NCBI GenBank assembly: GCA_027491255.1
Contig: JAIXWM010000146.1
Location: forward strand, 1-49,488
DNA length: 49,488 bases
Source: Rubrivivax sp.
Lineage (GTDB): Bacteria > Pseudomonadota > Gammaproteobacteria > Burkholderiales > Burkholderiaceae_C
Direction of reading: 5' to 3'
The position numbers were made by a program, and so were the translations under genes. Shown here in pieces: positions 1 through 8,706 of the stretch. Position 1 is the first letter of the stretch; each line of letters starts with the position of its first letter. The notes under the pieces were generated by a model. That model was not told the DNA's origin. It worked only from the letters and a program-made list of their open reading frames with translations, and did not search any database.

Positions 1-316
1 ACGGTTTGCGCCCTGGGCGGCCTTGCGGTTTGCTCTGCGCCACTCGCTGCCTCGCTTCGCTGCACATCGATCACAGCATAACGCACGAGACGTTGATTAC
101 GTTTACACCCTCTGAGAGGCTGAGAGTCTTTCCCCTACGCCCGCCTGGCCTGCTCCCGGCCACCCGACCGCGCCTGCGGCGGCGCAGCCGACCCGGCTCC
201 AGGGCTTGCGCCGCGTCAGCGCTGCCGGCGCGCGGCGGCGCAGACTGTGTGCTGGCCTGGACGGTTGTCCGGGCGCCATGCGGCGGCGTCAGCCCCGCGG
301 ACTCCTCGAGCACGCC
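1..316. other. Left-edge intergenic stretch
   Basis: I see no convincing complete gene here. It holds a weak copy of the repeated exopolysaccharide-locus element at 110-135, oriented as the copies that sit upstream of minus-strand genes. A minus-strand ATG at 66-68 opens a short basic reading frame that runs off the left edge. It could be the start of a gene controlled by that element, but too little is visible to say. The plus-strand gene that follows begins at about 317. Confidence 0.4.
110..135 (-). repeat. Weak copy (A) of the EPS intergenic element
   Basis: On the plus strand this reads GAGGCTGAGAGTCTTTCC, close to the GAGGCTGAGAGTTTTCC of the copy at 20829-20844. The 5-bp inverted repeat found in the better copies is only partly kept: CTGAG replaces CTCAG on the left arm. 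Judged by the other copies it should act on a minus-strand gene to the left, outside the window. With so short a match it could be coincidental. Confidence 0.4.
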
Positions 317-1327
317 ATGTCCAGACGCCACGACGAACTGCTTGCCGCCATTGCCCGCCGCCAAGGCCTCGACATCGGTCAGGTGCAGGCGCGGGTGCAG
401 GCCCGGCAGGTCCGCAGCGGCGGCCTGCTCTGGCCCGGGGCGGCAGCGCGCAGCCTCGCGCTGAGCTACGCGCTCGAACGCGGCGCGCAGCGGCTCGCGG
501 CCTTTCTGGCGGCCGGCTCGCGGCACGTCAGCGGCCGCACGCTCGACGATGCCCTGCGTGCCGCGCGCACCGAGGCCGCGCGCGGACATCTGGCGACGCT
601 GGGCTACTGGCCGCCCCCGGGGCAGGCGCCGGACGAACTTGCGCGCCACTACGTGGCTGCCGTGGAGGCCGTCGGCGCCGCCGGGATCGATGCCTCGGTC
701 TCGATCAAGGTCGACCTGATGGACTACCGCAGCGAGCTGCTGGACACCTTGCTGCGCGCGGCCGCCGGGCACGGCGTGCGCGTGCACTTCGATGCCCAGG
801 GACTGGAGACGGCCGATCGCACGCACGCGCTGGTCGAAGCCGGCCTGGCCCGGGGCGCCTCGGTCTCGGCAACGCTGCCGGCGCGTTGGCGGCGCTCGGC
901 GGCCGACGCCGAGCGCTTCATCGCCTGGCGCGTGCCGGTGCGGCTGGTCAAGGGCCAGGGCGGCGACCCGGCCCAGCCGCATGCCGATCCGCGGCGCTGC
1001 TTCCTGGAACTCGTGGATCGCCTGGCCGGCCGCGCCGCGCATGTGGGTGTGGCCACGCATGACCGGCGTGCGGCTGAACCGGCACTGCGCAAGCTCCTGG
1101 CGAGCAGCACACCCTGCTCCCTGGAGCAACTGCGCTCGCTGCCACGTCTGGACGCGCTGGCCCGGGCCGCGGGCGTGCCGGTGCGGGCCTATGTGGCCTA
1201 TGGCCGCTTCGGGCTGCCCTACGCCGTGGGCGAGGTCTTCCGCCGCCCCGCGATCGCGGCCTGGGTTCTGCGCGACCTGCTGGTTCGCCACCGGCCGGGC
1301 ACGTCGGCCCCGGGAGACCTGGGCTGA
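317..1327 (+). CDS. Proline dehydrogenase-like TIM-barrel protein
   Basis: The 336-residue product resembles the catalytic barrel of proline dehydrogenase (PRODH/PutA family), which oxidises proline to pyrroline-5-carboxylate with FAD. Visible landmarks in family order are VSIKVDLMDYR, VRVHFDAQG, RLVKGQGG (the RLVKGAYW-type lysine strand), VGVATHD, and VRAYVAYGRFGLPYAV followed by FRR, which may correspond to the carboxylate-binding arginine pair. The classic RRLxEN motif is not intact, so substrate and activity are uncertain. A longer frame opens at 206, but its extra residues are low-complexity Arg/Gly. The ATG at 317, with a short GAG upstream, begins the sequence that looks like protein. 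A GNAT gene follows after 47 bases, suggesting one transcript at the edge of the exopolysaccharide locus. I infer an accessory role only from position. Confidence 0.7.
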   Translation: MSRRHDELLAAIARRQGLDIGQVQARVQARQVRSGGLLWPGAAARSLALSYALERGAQRLAAFLAAGSRHVSGRTLDDALRAARTEAARGHLATLGYWPPPGQAPDELARHYVAAVEAVGAAGIDASVSIKVDLMDYRSELLDTLLRAAAGHGVRVHFDAQGLETADRTHALVEAGLARGASVSATLPARWRRSAADAERFIAWRVPVRLVKGQGGDPAQPHADPRRCFLELVDRLAGRAAHVGVATHDRRAAEPALRKLLASSTPCSLEQLRSLPRLDALARAAGVPVRAYVAYGRFGLPYAVGEVFRRPAIAAWVLRDLLVRHRPGTSAPGDLG

Positions 1328-1374
1328 GCGCCGCACCCATCACGCCACGGCCACCTGCGGGTGGCGAGTCGGGC

Positions 1375-2388
1375 TTGGAGCGACCGGGCAATGTCTACAC
1401 CCGGGACGACTTCATCACCCTGCTCGGCGAGGCCTTCCACCCCGGCCGGGTGTGCCGGGCGGCGGAGGTCGCCGTCGGCCGTGACGTCTACCGCCTGCTC
1501 CGGGTCCAGGGCTCGGGGTGGGCACCCGAGACCACCTTCGTCGACTACCACGAGCCGGTGGGGCGGCTCGAGGGATGGGCGGCGTGGAGCCCCTGGCCGC
1601 GCGGGCCGCAGGGCCGGCGCTTGCGCCGGCTGCCGCGGCTGCGCAAGGCCAGCGTGGGCCTCGTGCCGGTGGCAGACCACCTCGCCGAAGGCGAACACGC
1701 CGCGGCGCTTGGTGCCCCGGTAGTGGTCTGGGAGAGTTTCGAGAACTGGGAGAGCTACCTGGCGCTGCTGCGCTCGCGCCGCACGCTGGCCGAAGACCTG
1801 CGCCGACGGCGGCGCCTCGAGGACCTCGCCGGCCCCCTGCGCTTCACCGTGGACGACTTGGCCGACGACGTGCTGCCGACCTGCTTCGCCTGGAAGACGG
1901 GGCGCGACCGCGAAGCGGGGCGGCCTGAACTCTTCGCCGAGGCGGCGCCCCGGCGTTTCTTCGAGGCGCTGCGTGCGCGTGGGCTGCTGCGGGCCTCCAC
2001 CCTGCGCGGCGACGGGCGGCTGCTGTCGCTCTGGCTCGGCTCGGTGCACGAGGGGCGCTGGTCGGGCTGGGTCTTCGCCTTCAACCCGGACCCGGCGCTG
2101 GCACGCTGCTCGCCCGGGCGGCAGCTGCTGTACCCGATGCTGCAGGAGAGCTGGCGCGCCGGCCATCGCGAATTCGATTTCTCGATCGGTCTCGAGCCCT
2201 ACAAGCTCTCGTTTGCGACGCACGTGCGCGTCCTGGGAACCGCCGGCTCGCCACCGCTCGACGAGCGGCTCGCCGCCGTCGCCCGCCGCCTGCTCGGGCG
2301 CCACCCGCGGGCCCTGCAGGTGCTGCGTGGCCTGCGGCGCGGTCGGCCGGTCTGGCCGTCCCGCCCGCAGCTTCCCACCGAGCCCTGA
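1375..2388 (+). CDS. GNAT-fold acyltransferase, BcsL/CelD type
   Basis: The 337-residue protein looks like the Acetyltransf_6 (BcsL/CelD, FemAB-like) branch of the GNAT superfamily, often found in exopolysaccharide loci and thought to acylate sugars or aminoacylate acceptors. The best signature is near the C-terminus, where EFDFSIGLEPYKLSFATHVR matches the family's substrate-loop and 'D-x-x-x-G-x-E-x-Y-K' pattern. Before it, GWVFAFNPDPALARCSPG and QLLYPMLQESW are the acyl-CoA-binding strand and helix. The start is a TTG, the first in-frame start after the preceding stop, and has no strong ribosome binding site. A GTG at 1450 is an alternative. It follows the proline-dehydrogenase-like gene closely and converges on the DUF4832 lipoprotein gene 31 bases away. 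Confidence 0.72.
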   Translation: MERPGNVYTRDDFITLLGEAFHPGRVCRAAEVAVGRDVYRLLRVQGSGWAPETTFVDYHEPVGRLEGWAAWSPWPRGPQGRRLRRLPRLRKASVGLVPVADHLAEGEHAAALGAPVVVWESFENWESYLALLRSRRTLAEDLRRRRRLEDLAGPLRFTVDDLADDVLPTCFAWKTGRDREAGRPELFAEAAPRRFFEALRARGLLRASTLRGDGRLLSLWLGSVHEGRWSGWVFAFNPDPALARCSPGRQLLYPMLQESWRAGHREFDFSIGLEPYKLSFATHVRVLGTAGSPPLDERLAAVARRLLGRHPRALQVLRGLRRGRPVWPSRPQLPTEP

Positions 2389-2419
2389 GGCTCCTTGAGC
2401 GGGGCCTCTGTGCGCGTGC

Positions 2420-4297
2420 TCAGTTCACGCGCAGCGTCGTGCCGGTCTTGAAACGTGCTGCCGCAGCGTCCCAGGTCTGGCCCGTGCCGGCGTTGTCGGC
2501 GTTGGCGAACCGCACCGCGAAGCGCGGGTCGGCCGCCGTGGCCGGGAAGGCGTCGGGCGCGCTGAGCAGCACGTCATAGTCGCCCTTGTCGGCCCCCGCC
2601 GGCACCGGCACCGTGACGCTGACCCGGGTCGAGGCGGTACCCTGCGGCACGAGCACGCGCAAGTCCCCGGCCGAGGCGCGGACCGTCGAGCCGGTCGTGC
2701 GGTGGCGCAGCGTCACGACGAGCTTGCGGGACGTGAACATGCGCGCCCAGCCGACGTTGCGCAGGTCCACGTCGACCACCACCTGGCCGCCGGCGGTCAC
2801 GGCGGTGTGGTGGCTGACGGCGTCGAGCTGCAGGCGGTAGCCCATGAAGCCCGAGACCTGGCTCAGGCAGCCGCCATTGCGCCATGCGGTCAGGAAGCCC
2901 GCCCAGTCACTGTAGGAGAACCACGCCAGACGGTAGGCCGGGCCCTCGCTCAGGATGTCGCTGCAGCTCGTGCGCAGAGGGGTCTCCACGGTGCAGTTCT
3001 CGCCGCCGAAGGCCTTGTCCAGCGACAGCGCCTTCGCGTAGGTGCGCTGCTCGGCCGTCTGGTAGGTGCCGGCGTCGCTCGGGCCCGACTGGAAGCAGTC
3101 GTTGTGCATGCCCAGTCGCGTCTGCTGCGTGGGCGAGGGATACCACTTCATCAGGTCGGCCGGGTAGCGGATGCCGATCTGCGTCGTCGCCGGCACGTTG
3201 GCGAGCAGCGCGTCGCGCACGATGGCGCGGTTGGCGTCGGCGGTGGCGCAGGTCGTGGTGCCGGAGTTGTAGCCGCAGGAGTTGCCTGACGTCGACGAGT
3301 GCCACTCGCCCCAGGCGCCGATGAAGCCGGCGCGCATGTAGGGGATGACGTCGGCCTGCGCTGCGAGCACCGGCTTGAGCTGCTCCAGGTGGCGCTTGAT
3401 CTGGCTCGCGGTCGCGTCCTGGCCGCTGCCGCTGAAGTCGTAGGCGAACAGCACGGTCGTCTTCATGCCGGCCGCGCGGACCTGGTCGAAGCGGCTGGAC
3501 AGGCTGCTGAGGAAGGACGCGGGCAGGTCGCTGGTGCGCCAGGCTGCGAGCGATATCTTGGCCAGCACCAGACGCTGGCCGCTGGTGTAGGTCGACTGCA
3601 CGCTGCCGGCGTCGTAGGCGCTGACGAAGTCGCTGCCGGACCAGCCATAGAAGCCCCGGTCCGGGTTCGGGATGTCGGCGCTCGTGGTGACGAAGTTCGC
3701 TCCGGTGGCCACGCCGCTGGTGCCGACGTTGCCTGGTGCCGGTGCCGGTGCAGGCGCAGGCGCAGGCGCAGGCGCAGGAGCAGGCGCAGGAGCAGGAGCA
3801 GGAGCAGGTGCAGGTGCAGGTGCAGGTGCTGGCGCTGGTGCTGGTGCTGGTGCTGGTGCTGGTGCTGGTGCTGGTGCCGGAGCGCTTGCCACCGACGCCG
3901 GGATGTAGCAGGCCTTGGCCACGCCCGGCGCCGGGTCACCGAAGACCGCATTGCCGGTGTTGCAGTCGAAGGGGCCGGTGACCGTGCGGTAGCGAAAGCT
4001 GCCGGGCACGCCGTAGTACAGCACCGTGCTTCCGCTGAATTGGCAGGTCGTGCTCGACCACTCGCCGGCGCACCACACGTAAGCGGTCGGCAGCGTGGTC
4101 GCATAGCCGATGGTGCTGCTCGTTCGCCGCGCCAGCGCGGCGACGGTGCCGTCGCTCTGCGGGGCCGCAACGCTGTCTGCGGCGCCGTCGACGGGGTTGT
4201 CGCCGCCCCCGCCGCCGCAGGCGCTGAGGACGGCCACACTGGCCATGAGTTCGGCAATCAGGGTCATGCGGCGGCTGCGGCAGGAGTCTGGGGACAT
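2420..4297 (-). CDS. DUF4874/DUF4832 lipoprotein with Ala-Pro linker
   Basis: The 625-residue product begins with a lipoprotein signal: a basic N-terminus, a hydrophobic stretch, then the lipobox LSAC and a Gly-rich tether, so it should be anchored in a membrane after export. A cysteine-containing N-terminal module (to about residue 140) is joined by about 26 Ala-Pro dipeptides to a DUF4874-type domain (NPDRGFYGW, IGAWGEWHSS, GMHNDCF) and a C-terminal DUF4832 beta-sandwich. This pair resembles glycoside-hydrolase-like barrels, and the Glu of GAWGEW is a plausible acid, but activity is inferred. A longer frame opens at 4393. I chose 4297 because AAGGAAG lies 6 bases upstream and the signal peptide follows directly. 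Its place in the locus suggests a role at the polysaccharide. Confidence 0.82.
   Translation of the reverse strand: MSPDSCRSRRMTLIAELMASVAVLSACGGGGGDNPVDGAADSVAAPQSDGTVAALARRTSSTIGYATTLPTAYVWCAGEWSSTTCQFSGSTVLYYGVPGSFRYRTVTGPFDCNTGNAVFGDPAPGVAKACYIPASVASAPAPAPAPAPAPAPAPAPAPAPAPAPAPAPAPAPAPAPAPAPAPAPAPAPGNVGTSGVATGANFVTTSADIPNPDRGFYGWSGSDFVSAYDAGSVQSTYTSGQRLVLAKISLAAWRTSDLPASFLSSLSSRFDQVRAAGMKTTVLFAYDFSGSGQDATASQIKRHLEQLKPVLAAQADVIPYMRAGFIGAWGEWHSSTSGNSCGYNSGTTTCATADANRAIVRDALLANVPATTQIGIRYPADLMKWYPSPTQQTRLGMHNDCFQSGPSDAGTYQTAEQRTYAKALSLDKAFGGENCTVETPLRTSCSDILSEGPAYRLAWFSYSDWAGFLTAWRNGGCLSQVSGFMGYRLQLDAVSHHTAVTAGGQVVVDVDLRNVGWARMFTSRKLVVTLRHRTTGSTVRASAGDLRVLVPQGTASTRVSVTVPVPAGADKGDYDVLLSAPDAFPATAADPRFAVRFANADNAGTGQTWDAAAARFKTGTTLRVN
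3735..3890 (-). repeat. Hexanucleotide repeat encoding an Ala-Pro linker
   Basis: About 26 tandem six-base units encode an uninterrupted (Ala-Pro)n linker. The units fall into sub-runs of one codon variant each (GGTGCT, GGTGCA, GGAGCA, GGCGCA on the plus strand). This is the pattern expected from stepwise slippage or unequal exchange of short blocks. Because the unit is six bases, length changes keep the frame and would only alter linker length. Confidence 0.9.
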
Positions 4298-4681
4298 GTT
4301 CGCTTCCTTGGGGGATTGCCGTGCCCGGATGCTCAACACCCGTTGGCGGCGTGGGTCGGAAAGGGGTCTGGGAAAAATCCTACGGGCGGTCACCTCGTTG
4401 TCCGGTAAGCAAAGGTCGCGATCCGTAACCAGGCATGACGCGCGGCCGGATCCCGCTGCGTTCGCTTACGAAAGCGACGCAGGCGGTACGCACCGGCCGC
4501 ACGCGCGGCCTCGGCCCCGGGCGTCGGGCGGGCCGGCGCGCGAACGCACACCGGCTTGCCGATACGCAAGGCGACGCCGGGGTTCAAGGCCATGCTTCGT
4601 TTCTCCGACCCCGCCACGACCCGCACCCCTGTGCCCCTTGCCCAAGCCACTCGCCGCCGCAGCGCCGACACCCCGCCTTCG
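4298..4681. other. Divergent intergenic region with a long hairpin
   Basis: This region separates the minus-strand lipoprotein gene from the plus-strand glycosyltransferase gene. It contains a strong inverted repeat at 4456-4482 and the ribosome binding site of the lipoprotein gene. In-frame upstream starts for the glycosyltransferase exist at 4556 and 4592, but the peptide they add is not conserved-looking. I do not see a clear sigma-70 promoter on either strand. Confidence 0.5.
4456..4482. repeat. Inverted repeat, possible RNA hairpin or operator
   Basis: CTGCG, a bulged T, then TCGCTT pair perfectly with AAGCGA and CGCAG across an ACGA loop, giving 11 base pairs. No T-run follows on either strand, so a simple terminator is unlikely. 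It lies between two divergent genes. Confidence 0.6.
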
Positions 4682-5863
4682 ATGGACCTGCGCGTGACCT
4701 GGCTCGGCCTGCGTGGCCTGCCCGGCGTGCAGGGTGGCGTGGAGACGCACGCCGAGCAGTTGTGTCCGCGTCTGGCCGCGCTCGGCTGCCGCGTCACGGT
4801 GCTGACGCGCGCGCCCTATCAGCCCAGCGCCAGCGGTTCGCTCTGGCAGGGCGTGCGCTTGCGCCGGCTGTGGGCGCCCCGGCACAAGCACCTGGAGACG
4901 GTCCTGCACACCTTGCTGGGCGTGTTGCACGCCGGCTTCGTCGAGCGGCCCGACGTGTTGCACCTGCAGGCCATCGGGCCGGGGCTGTGGGTGCCGCTGG
5001 CCCGTCTGCTCGGCCTGCGCGTGGTCCTCACCCACCACGGCGCCGACCATGCGCGCCAGAAGTGGGGGCCGCTGGCGCGCGCCGTGTTGCGCGCCGGCGA
5101 GAAGGCGGGCGCGCGCTGGGCGCACGAGATCGTGGGCATCTCCAGCGGCATCGTCGAGAACCTGGCGCGGGTGCATGGCCGCGCCGCGACCCTGATTCCC
5201 AACGGCGTGAACGCGCCCGGGGCGGCGCCCGACGCGCAGCCGCTCACCCGTTTCGGCCTGCAAGCCGGCCGCTATGTGCTGCTGGTCGGACGCCTGGTGC
5301 CCGAGAAGCGGCACCTCGACCTGATCCGCGCCTTCGTCCGTGCCCGTCTGCCGGGATGGAAGCTCGCCCTCGTCGGCGCGGCCGACCATGCCGACGCGCA
5401 CGCGGCACAGGTGCTGCAGGCCGCGTCACGGCACACCGACGTGGTCTGCACCGGCTTCCAGCAGGGCCAGGCGCTGCAGGCCCTGTACGCGCATGCCGGT
5501 GTCTTCGTCCTGCCTTCCTCGCACGAGGGCCAGCCGATCGCGCTGCTCGAGGCGCTGTCGCACGGGCTGCCGGTCATCGCGAGCGACATCGCCCCGCACG
5601 TCGGCCTCGGCGCGCCCGGTGTCGCGCTGTTCCCGCTGGGCGACATCGACGCGCTCGCCCAGCAGCTGCGCCAGGCCGCAGCCCGACCACAGACCGAGGC
5701 GCTGCGCGACGCGCGACGCGCCTGGGTGCTCGAGCGCCACGACTGGGACGCGAGCGCCCGCGCCACGCTCGAGGCCTACCGCCGGGTCTGCACCCTGGGC
5801 GGAGCCCGAGCGGGGCACCGTCGCGGCGGCGCCGGCGCGGCGCTGCCCGACCCGCCGCTGTAG
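4682..5863 (+). CDS. Glycosyltransferase family 4
   Basis: This 393-residue protein is a GT-B-fold retaining glycosyltransferase. The N-terminal Rossmann half begins MDLRVTWLGLRGLPGVQGG and continues VETHAEQL, the pattern of the RfaB/EpsF-like GT4 subgroup. The C-terminal half has LLVGRLVPEKRHLDLIRAF and the donor-nucleotide-binding E-x7-E loop in SSHEGQPIALLEALSHGLPV. It would add one sugar, probably from an NDP donor, to the lipid-linked repeat unit at the cytoplasmic face. I chose the ATG where the domain begins, although starts at 4556 or 4592 are possible and none has a good ribosome binding site. It is the only core-type glycosyltransferase of the locus on the plus strand and converges on the glycosyltransferase gene ending at 6014. 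Confidence 0.85.
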   Translation: MDLRVTWLGLRGLPGVQGGVETHAEQLCPRLAALGCRVTVLTRAPYQPSASGSLWQGVRLRRLWAPRHKHLETVLHTLLGVLHAGFVERPDVLHLQAIGPGLWVPLARLLGLRVVLTHHGADHARQKWGPLARAVLRAGEKAGARWAHEIVGISSGIVENLARVHGRAATLIPNGVNAPGAAPDAQPLTRFGLQAGRYVLLVGRLVPEKRHLDLIRAFVRARLPGWKLALVGAADHADAHAAQVLQAASRHTDVVCTGFQQGQALQALYAHAGVFVLPSSHEGQPIALLEALSHGLPVIASDIAPHVGLGAPGVALFPLGDIDALAQQLRQAAARPQTEALRDARRAWVLERHDWDASARATLEAYRRVCTLGGARAGHRRGGAGAALPDPPL

Positions 5864-6013
5864 AGGCCCATGCCCGATGGCGTGGCCGGGGCACCCACGG
5901 CGCACCGGCTGGCAAGACCGGGCCCGCGCCGTCGACGTCGGTTTTCATCGACGGCAGGGGGAAGGCGCGCCGGACCGCCGGCGGTCGGCCAGGTCGGCGT
6001 GCGCGGCCTTGCC
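5864..6013. terminator. Convergent intergenic gap, weak bidirectional terminator
   Basis: Between two convergent glycosyltransferase genes, CCGTCGA and TCGACGG form a 7-bp stem around a 12-base loop containing TTTT at about 5931-5957. No clear T-tract follows, so the call is tentative. I see nothing else in the gap. Confidence 0.3.
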
Positions 6014-7183
6014 TCAGCCCGGCCCGCCCCGATCCGCCAGGGCCGTCAGCGCGTCCCCGTAGCGCCGCACCATGCGGCCGAGCTCGAATTCCTCGACGAC
6101 TCGCTCGCGCGCGCGCTCGCCCATGCGTCGGCGCAGCCGGGGCTCGGCCAGGCGGCGCAGCTGGTCGGCCAGCGCGGCGATGTTGCCAGGCGGGAAGAGC
6201 AGGCCGTTGTCGCCGTGCCGCACCTGCTCGCGCGCGCCGCCGATGTCGCTCATCACCATGGGCCGGGCAAGCGCCATCGCTTCCAGCGCGGCGATGGAGA
6301 AGGTCTCCACCGTGCGCGAGGCGATGACCATGGCGTCGCAGGCCGCCACCAGCGGGCGCACATCGTCGACGTAGCCGGTGATGCGCACCCGCTCCCGCAG
6401 CCCGAGGGCCTCGATCTGCTGCTCGATGGCCGCACGCTCGGGTCCGTCGCCGATCAGCAGCGCGTGCACGCGCAGGCCCTCGCGGTCGAGCCGGGCCAGG
6501 GCCTGCAACAGGTCGCCATGGGCCTTCTCCGGACGCATGACTGCACACAGGCCGACGAGATAGTCCTGCGCGCCGAGGCCATGGCGCTGGCGCAGCCCGG
6601 CCTTCTGCGCCGGGCTCCAGCGGTCGGTGAAGCGGTCGACGTCGATGCCGTTGTGGATCACCGCTTCGCGCCGCGCGCGCAGGCCCTGGGCGCGCCAGTG
6701 GGTGGCCTGTGCCTGGCACACGTAGACCAGCAGATCGGCCTGCGCCACCAGCGGGCCCGCCAGGCGCATCTGCAGCGCGTCCTTCTGCGAACCCGGCAGC
6801 GTGGTGTGGTAGACCTCCACCAGACGCACATGGTGGCGGCGCCGGCTCGCCCAGCGCGCGAGCGCGCCGTAGGCCAGCGCGTACATGTTCGTGCACAGCA
6901 GCACGTCCACGGCCTGCGCGTCCAGGTGCCGCGCCAGACGCCGCACGGCACCCCATTCCAGCCCGCGTGTCACGCCCAGGTGCGTGATGCCGCGCGTCAC
7001 GCGCGCCGCGTCCAGTTGAGGCAGGAGTGCGTCGTCGCGCTTCAGGCTCAGCAGCGAGGTCTCGAGCCGAGGGTGGTGCAGGCCGTTCAGGAGCGAGACG
7101 ACCTGTTTCTCGGCGCCGCCGACGCACAGCGAGTTGACGAGGAAGGCGACGTGGGCGGGCGGCAGGTGGGCCGGACTGCTCAC
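6014..7183 (-). CDS. Glycosyltransferase family 4
   Basis: The 389-residue protein is a GT-B glycosyltransferase. The N-terminal half has LVNSLCVGGAEKQVVSLL, the glycine-rich GGAE acceptor-site loop typical of GT4. The C-terminal half has CAVMRPEKAHGDLLQAL, LIGDGPERAAIEQQ, and the E-x7-E region in RTVETFSIAALEAMALARP. It starts at a GTG whose last two bases and the following A form the TGA of the polymerase gene (GTGA overlap), implying translational coupling. It is the last gene of the minus-strand exopolysaccharide operon. It probably adds a sugar to the undecaprenyl-linked repeat unit in the cytoplasm. Confidence 0.87.
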   Translation of the reverse strand: MSSPAHLPPAHVAFLVNSLCVGGAEKQVVSLLNGLHHPRLETSLLSLKRDDALLPQLDAARVTRGITHLGVTRGLEWGAVRRLARHLDAQAVDVLLCTNMYALAYGALARWASRRRHHVRLVEVYHTTLPGSQKDALQMRLAGPLVAQADLLVYVCQAQATHWRAQGLRARREAVIHNGIDVDRFTDRWSPAQKAGLRQRHGLGAQDYLVGLCAVMRPEKAHGDLLQALARLDREGLRVHALLIGDGPERAAIEQQIEALGLRERVRITGYVDDVRPLVAACDAMVIASRTVETFSIAALEAMALARPMVMSDIGGAREQVRHGDNGLLFPPGNIAALADQLRRLAEPRLRRRMGERARERVVEEFELGRMVRRYGDALTALADRGGPG

Positions 7184-8706
7184 GGCCGTCCTCCGCCTGC
7201 GGCAGCGGCTGCAGCCCTCGTGCCGCTGCCCTCGCCGTTACCGCTGTCGTTGCCGTTGCCGGTGCCGGTGCTTCGCGTTGCGCCCGGCCGCACCCCCGTG
7301 GCCGCGCGGGCGGGTACGGATGCCGGCGCGAATGCGAACGCCATCCCGAGTCCGAACCACAGGAAGGTCTGTGCCGGGTTGGGCATGTAGTAGGCGGTCG
7401 TCGCCGCCATGGCCAGCGCCCCCCACAGGGCCCAGCGCGCGCCGAGGAAGAAGCTGCGCAACTCTGCGCCCAGCGCCGGCTCGGCCGCGAGCGTGCGCAG
7501 GCGGCGCATGAAGAAGGCGTAGCAGGCCGCCACGGCGGCGAAGCCCAGCAGTCCGAGGTCCATCAGCAGTTCGAGGTAGATGTTGTGCGGGTGGTTGGCG
7601 CGGTACAGGCCCGCGGCCACGGCGGCCGACCACTGCGTCGAGCCCAGGCCGCTGCCGATCCAGGGGCTGTCCAGCACCTCGGGGGCGAGCAGGGTCCAGC
7701 CGTGCACGCGCCCGGCGGTCAGCTCGTCGTGTTCGACCTTCGTGGTGTCGCCGAGGGCGCCCGCGCGCAGGCCGGTGCCGAGTCGATCCTGCACCGCCTG
7801 CGGCGCGGCGAGTGCGAACACCAGCGCCGCCGCGGCGATGCCCACCAGGGTCTTCAGACGCCGGTGGTGCCACAGGAAGCCGCCCAAGGTCACCAGGCAG
7901 GCCAGCATGCCGCCGCGCGAAAAGGTCAGCAGGACGCCGCAGAAGACCACCGCCAGCGCCGCGCCAGCCGCCAGGCGCCAGCGCGGCCGGGCCTGGCCGC
8001 CGGCCAGGAACAGCAGGGGCCCGCAGGCCATGGCCAGCAGCAGGCCGAAGTCGTTGGCGTGCAAGCCCCGCGGCGACAGGAATTCGCGGTCGCTGACCAG
8101 TTCGTCGAGCGTGCCGGGGTAGCGCGCCACCGTGGCGAAGACCGGCAAGGTCAGCCCCAGCGCCGCCACGGCGAGCAGCGCGACGAAGCGCTCGGGCCGC
8201 GCGCTCGCGCGCACGGCATTGGCCAGCAGGAAGGCATAGCCCAGCCAGTACAGCAGCGGCTTCGCGTAGCGCGACAGCACGTAGGCCGTGGGTTCGTAGA
8301 TGGCGCGCGCGTCGGCCAGTGCCGGGTAGTTGCGCGCGCCCTCGGGGATGTGCGGCCAGGCGATGACGATGCCCATCGTCGCCGGCAGCACCAGGCCCCA
8401 CCACACCGGTGCCGGCAGCCAGACGACGGCGTGGCGGCGGTCGAAGGCCGCGCGCAGCGCGAAGGCGGCGAGGGTGGCGAAGGTCAGGTAGTTCAGCACG
8501 TTCAGCCCGCGCAGCGGCGGCAGCATCGTCGCCGCCGGCAGCGCCAGCGTCAGCAACACCACGCCGACGCGGAAGTCGCGCAGGATCAGCGGCAGCGGCA
8601 GCAGCGCCGCCAGTGCCAGCAGCACCTTGCCGGGGGGCCACAGTGCCAGGGCGGCGCCGAGCGCGGCTGCGCCCGGCAGCAGCAGGGCCATGAGCAGGCG
8701 GGTCAC
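7180..8706 (-). CDS. Wzy/O-antigen ligase-type polysaccharide polymerase
   Basis: The 508-residue protein is hydrophobic with about ten or more predicted membrane segments. It carries the Wzy_C/O-antigen-ligase region: the strand LTFSRGGMLACLVTLGGFLW, then a large periplasmic loop ending in GSGLGSTQW and NHPHNIYLELLMDLGLLG. The H-N-x-x-L/Y-E pattern is characteristic. It would link lipid-carried repeat units in the periplasm. The C-terminal 50 residues are a low-complexity Gly/Ala/Thr tail. The GTG start overlaps the flippase stop as GTGA, with GCAGGAG just upstream. A longer open frame continues upstream across the flippase, but this is a shadow frame. Placement between flippase and glycosyltransferase genes fits polymerase better than lipopolysaccharide ligase. 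Confidence 0.85.
   Translation of the reverse strand: MTRLLMALLLPGAAALGAALALWPPGKVLLALAALLPLPLILRDFRVGVVLLTLALPAATMLPPLRGLNVLNYLTFATLAAFALRAAFDRRHAVVWLPAPVWWGLVLPATMGIVIAWPHIPEGARNYPALADARAIYEPTAYVLSRYAKPLLYWLGYAFLLANAVRASARPERFVALLAVAALGLTLPVFATVARYPGTLDELVSDREFLSPRGLHANDFGLLLAMACGPLLFLAGGQARPRWRLAAGAALAVVFCGVLLTFSRGGMLACLVTLGGFLWHHRRLKTLVGIAAAALVFALAAPQAVQDRLGTGLRAGALGDTTKVEHDELTAGRVHGWTLLAPEVLDSPWIGSGLGSTQWSAAVAAGLYRANHPHNIYLELLMDLGLLGFAAVAACYAFFMRRLRTLAAEPALGAELRSFFLGARWALWGALAMAATTAYYMPNPAQTFLWFGLGMAFAFAPASVPARAATGVRPGATRSTGTGNGNDSGNGEGSGTRAAAAAAGGGRP

Noticed and set aside
3735..3890. Phase-variable on/off switch in the lipoprotein gene
   Set aside because: The repeat unit is six bases, so gain or loss keeps the frame; only linker length can change.
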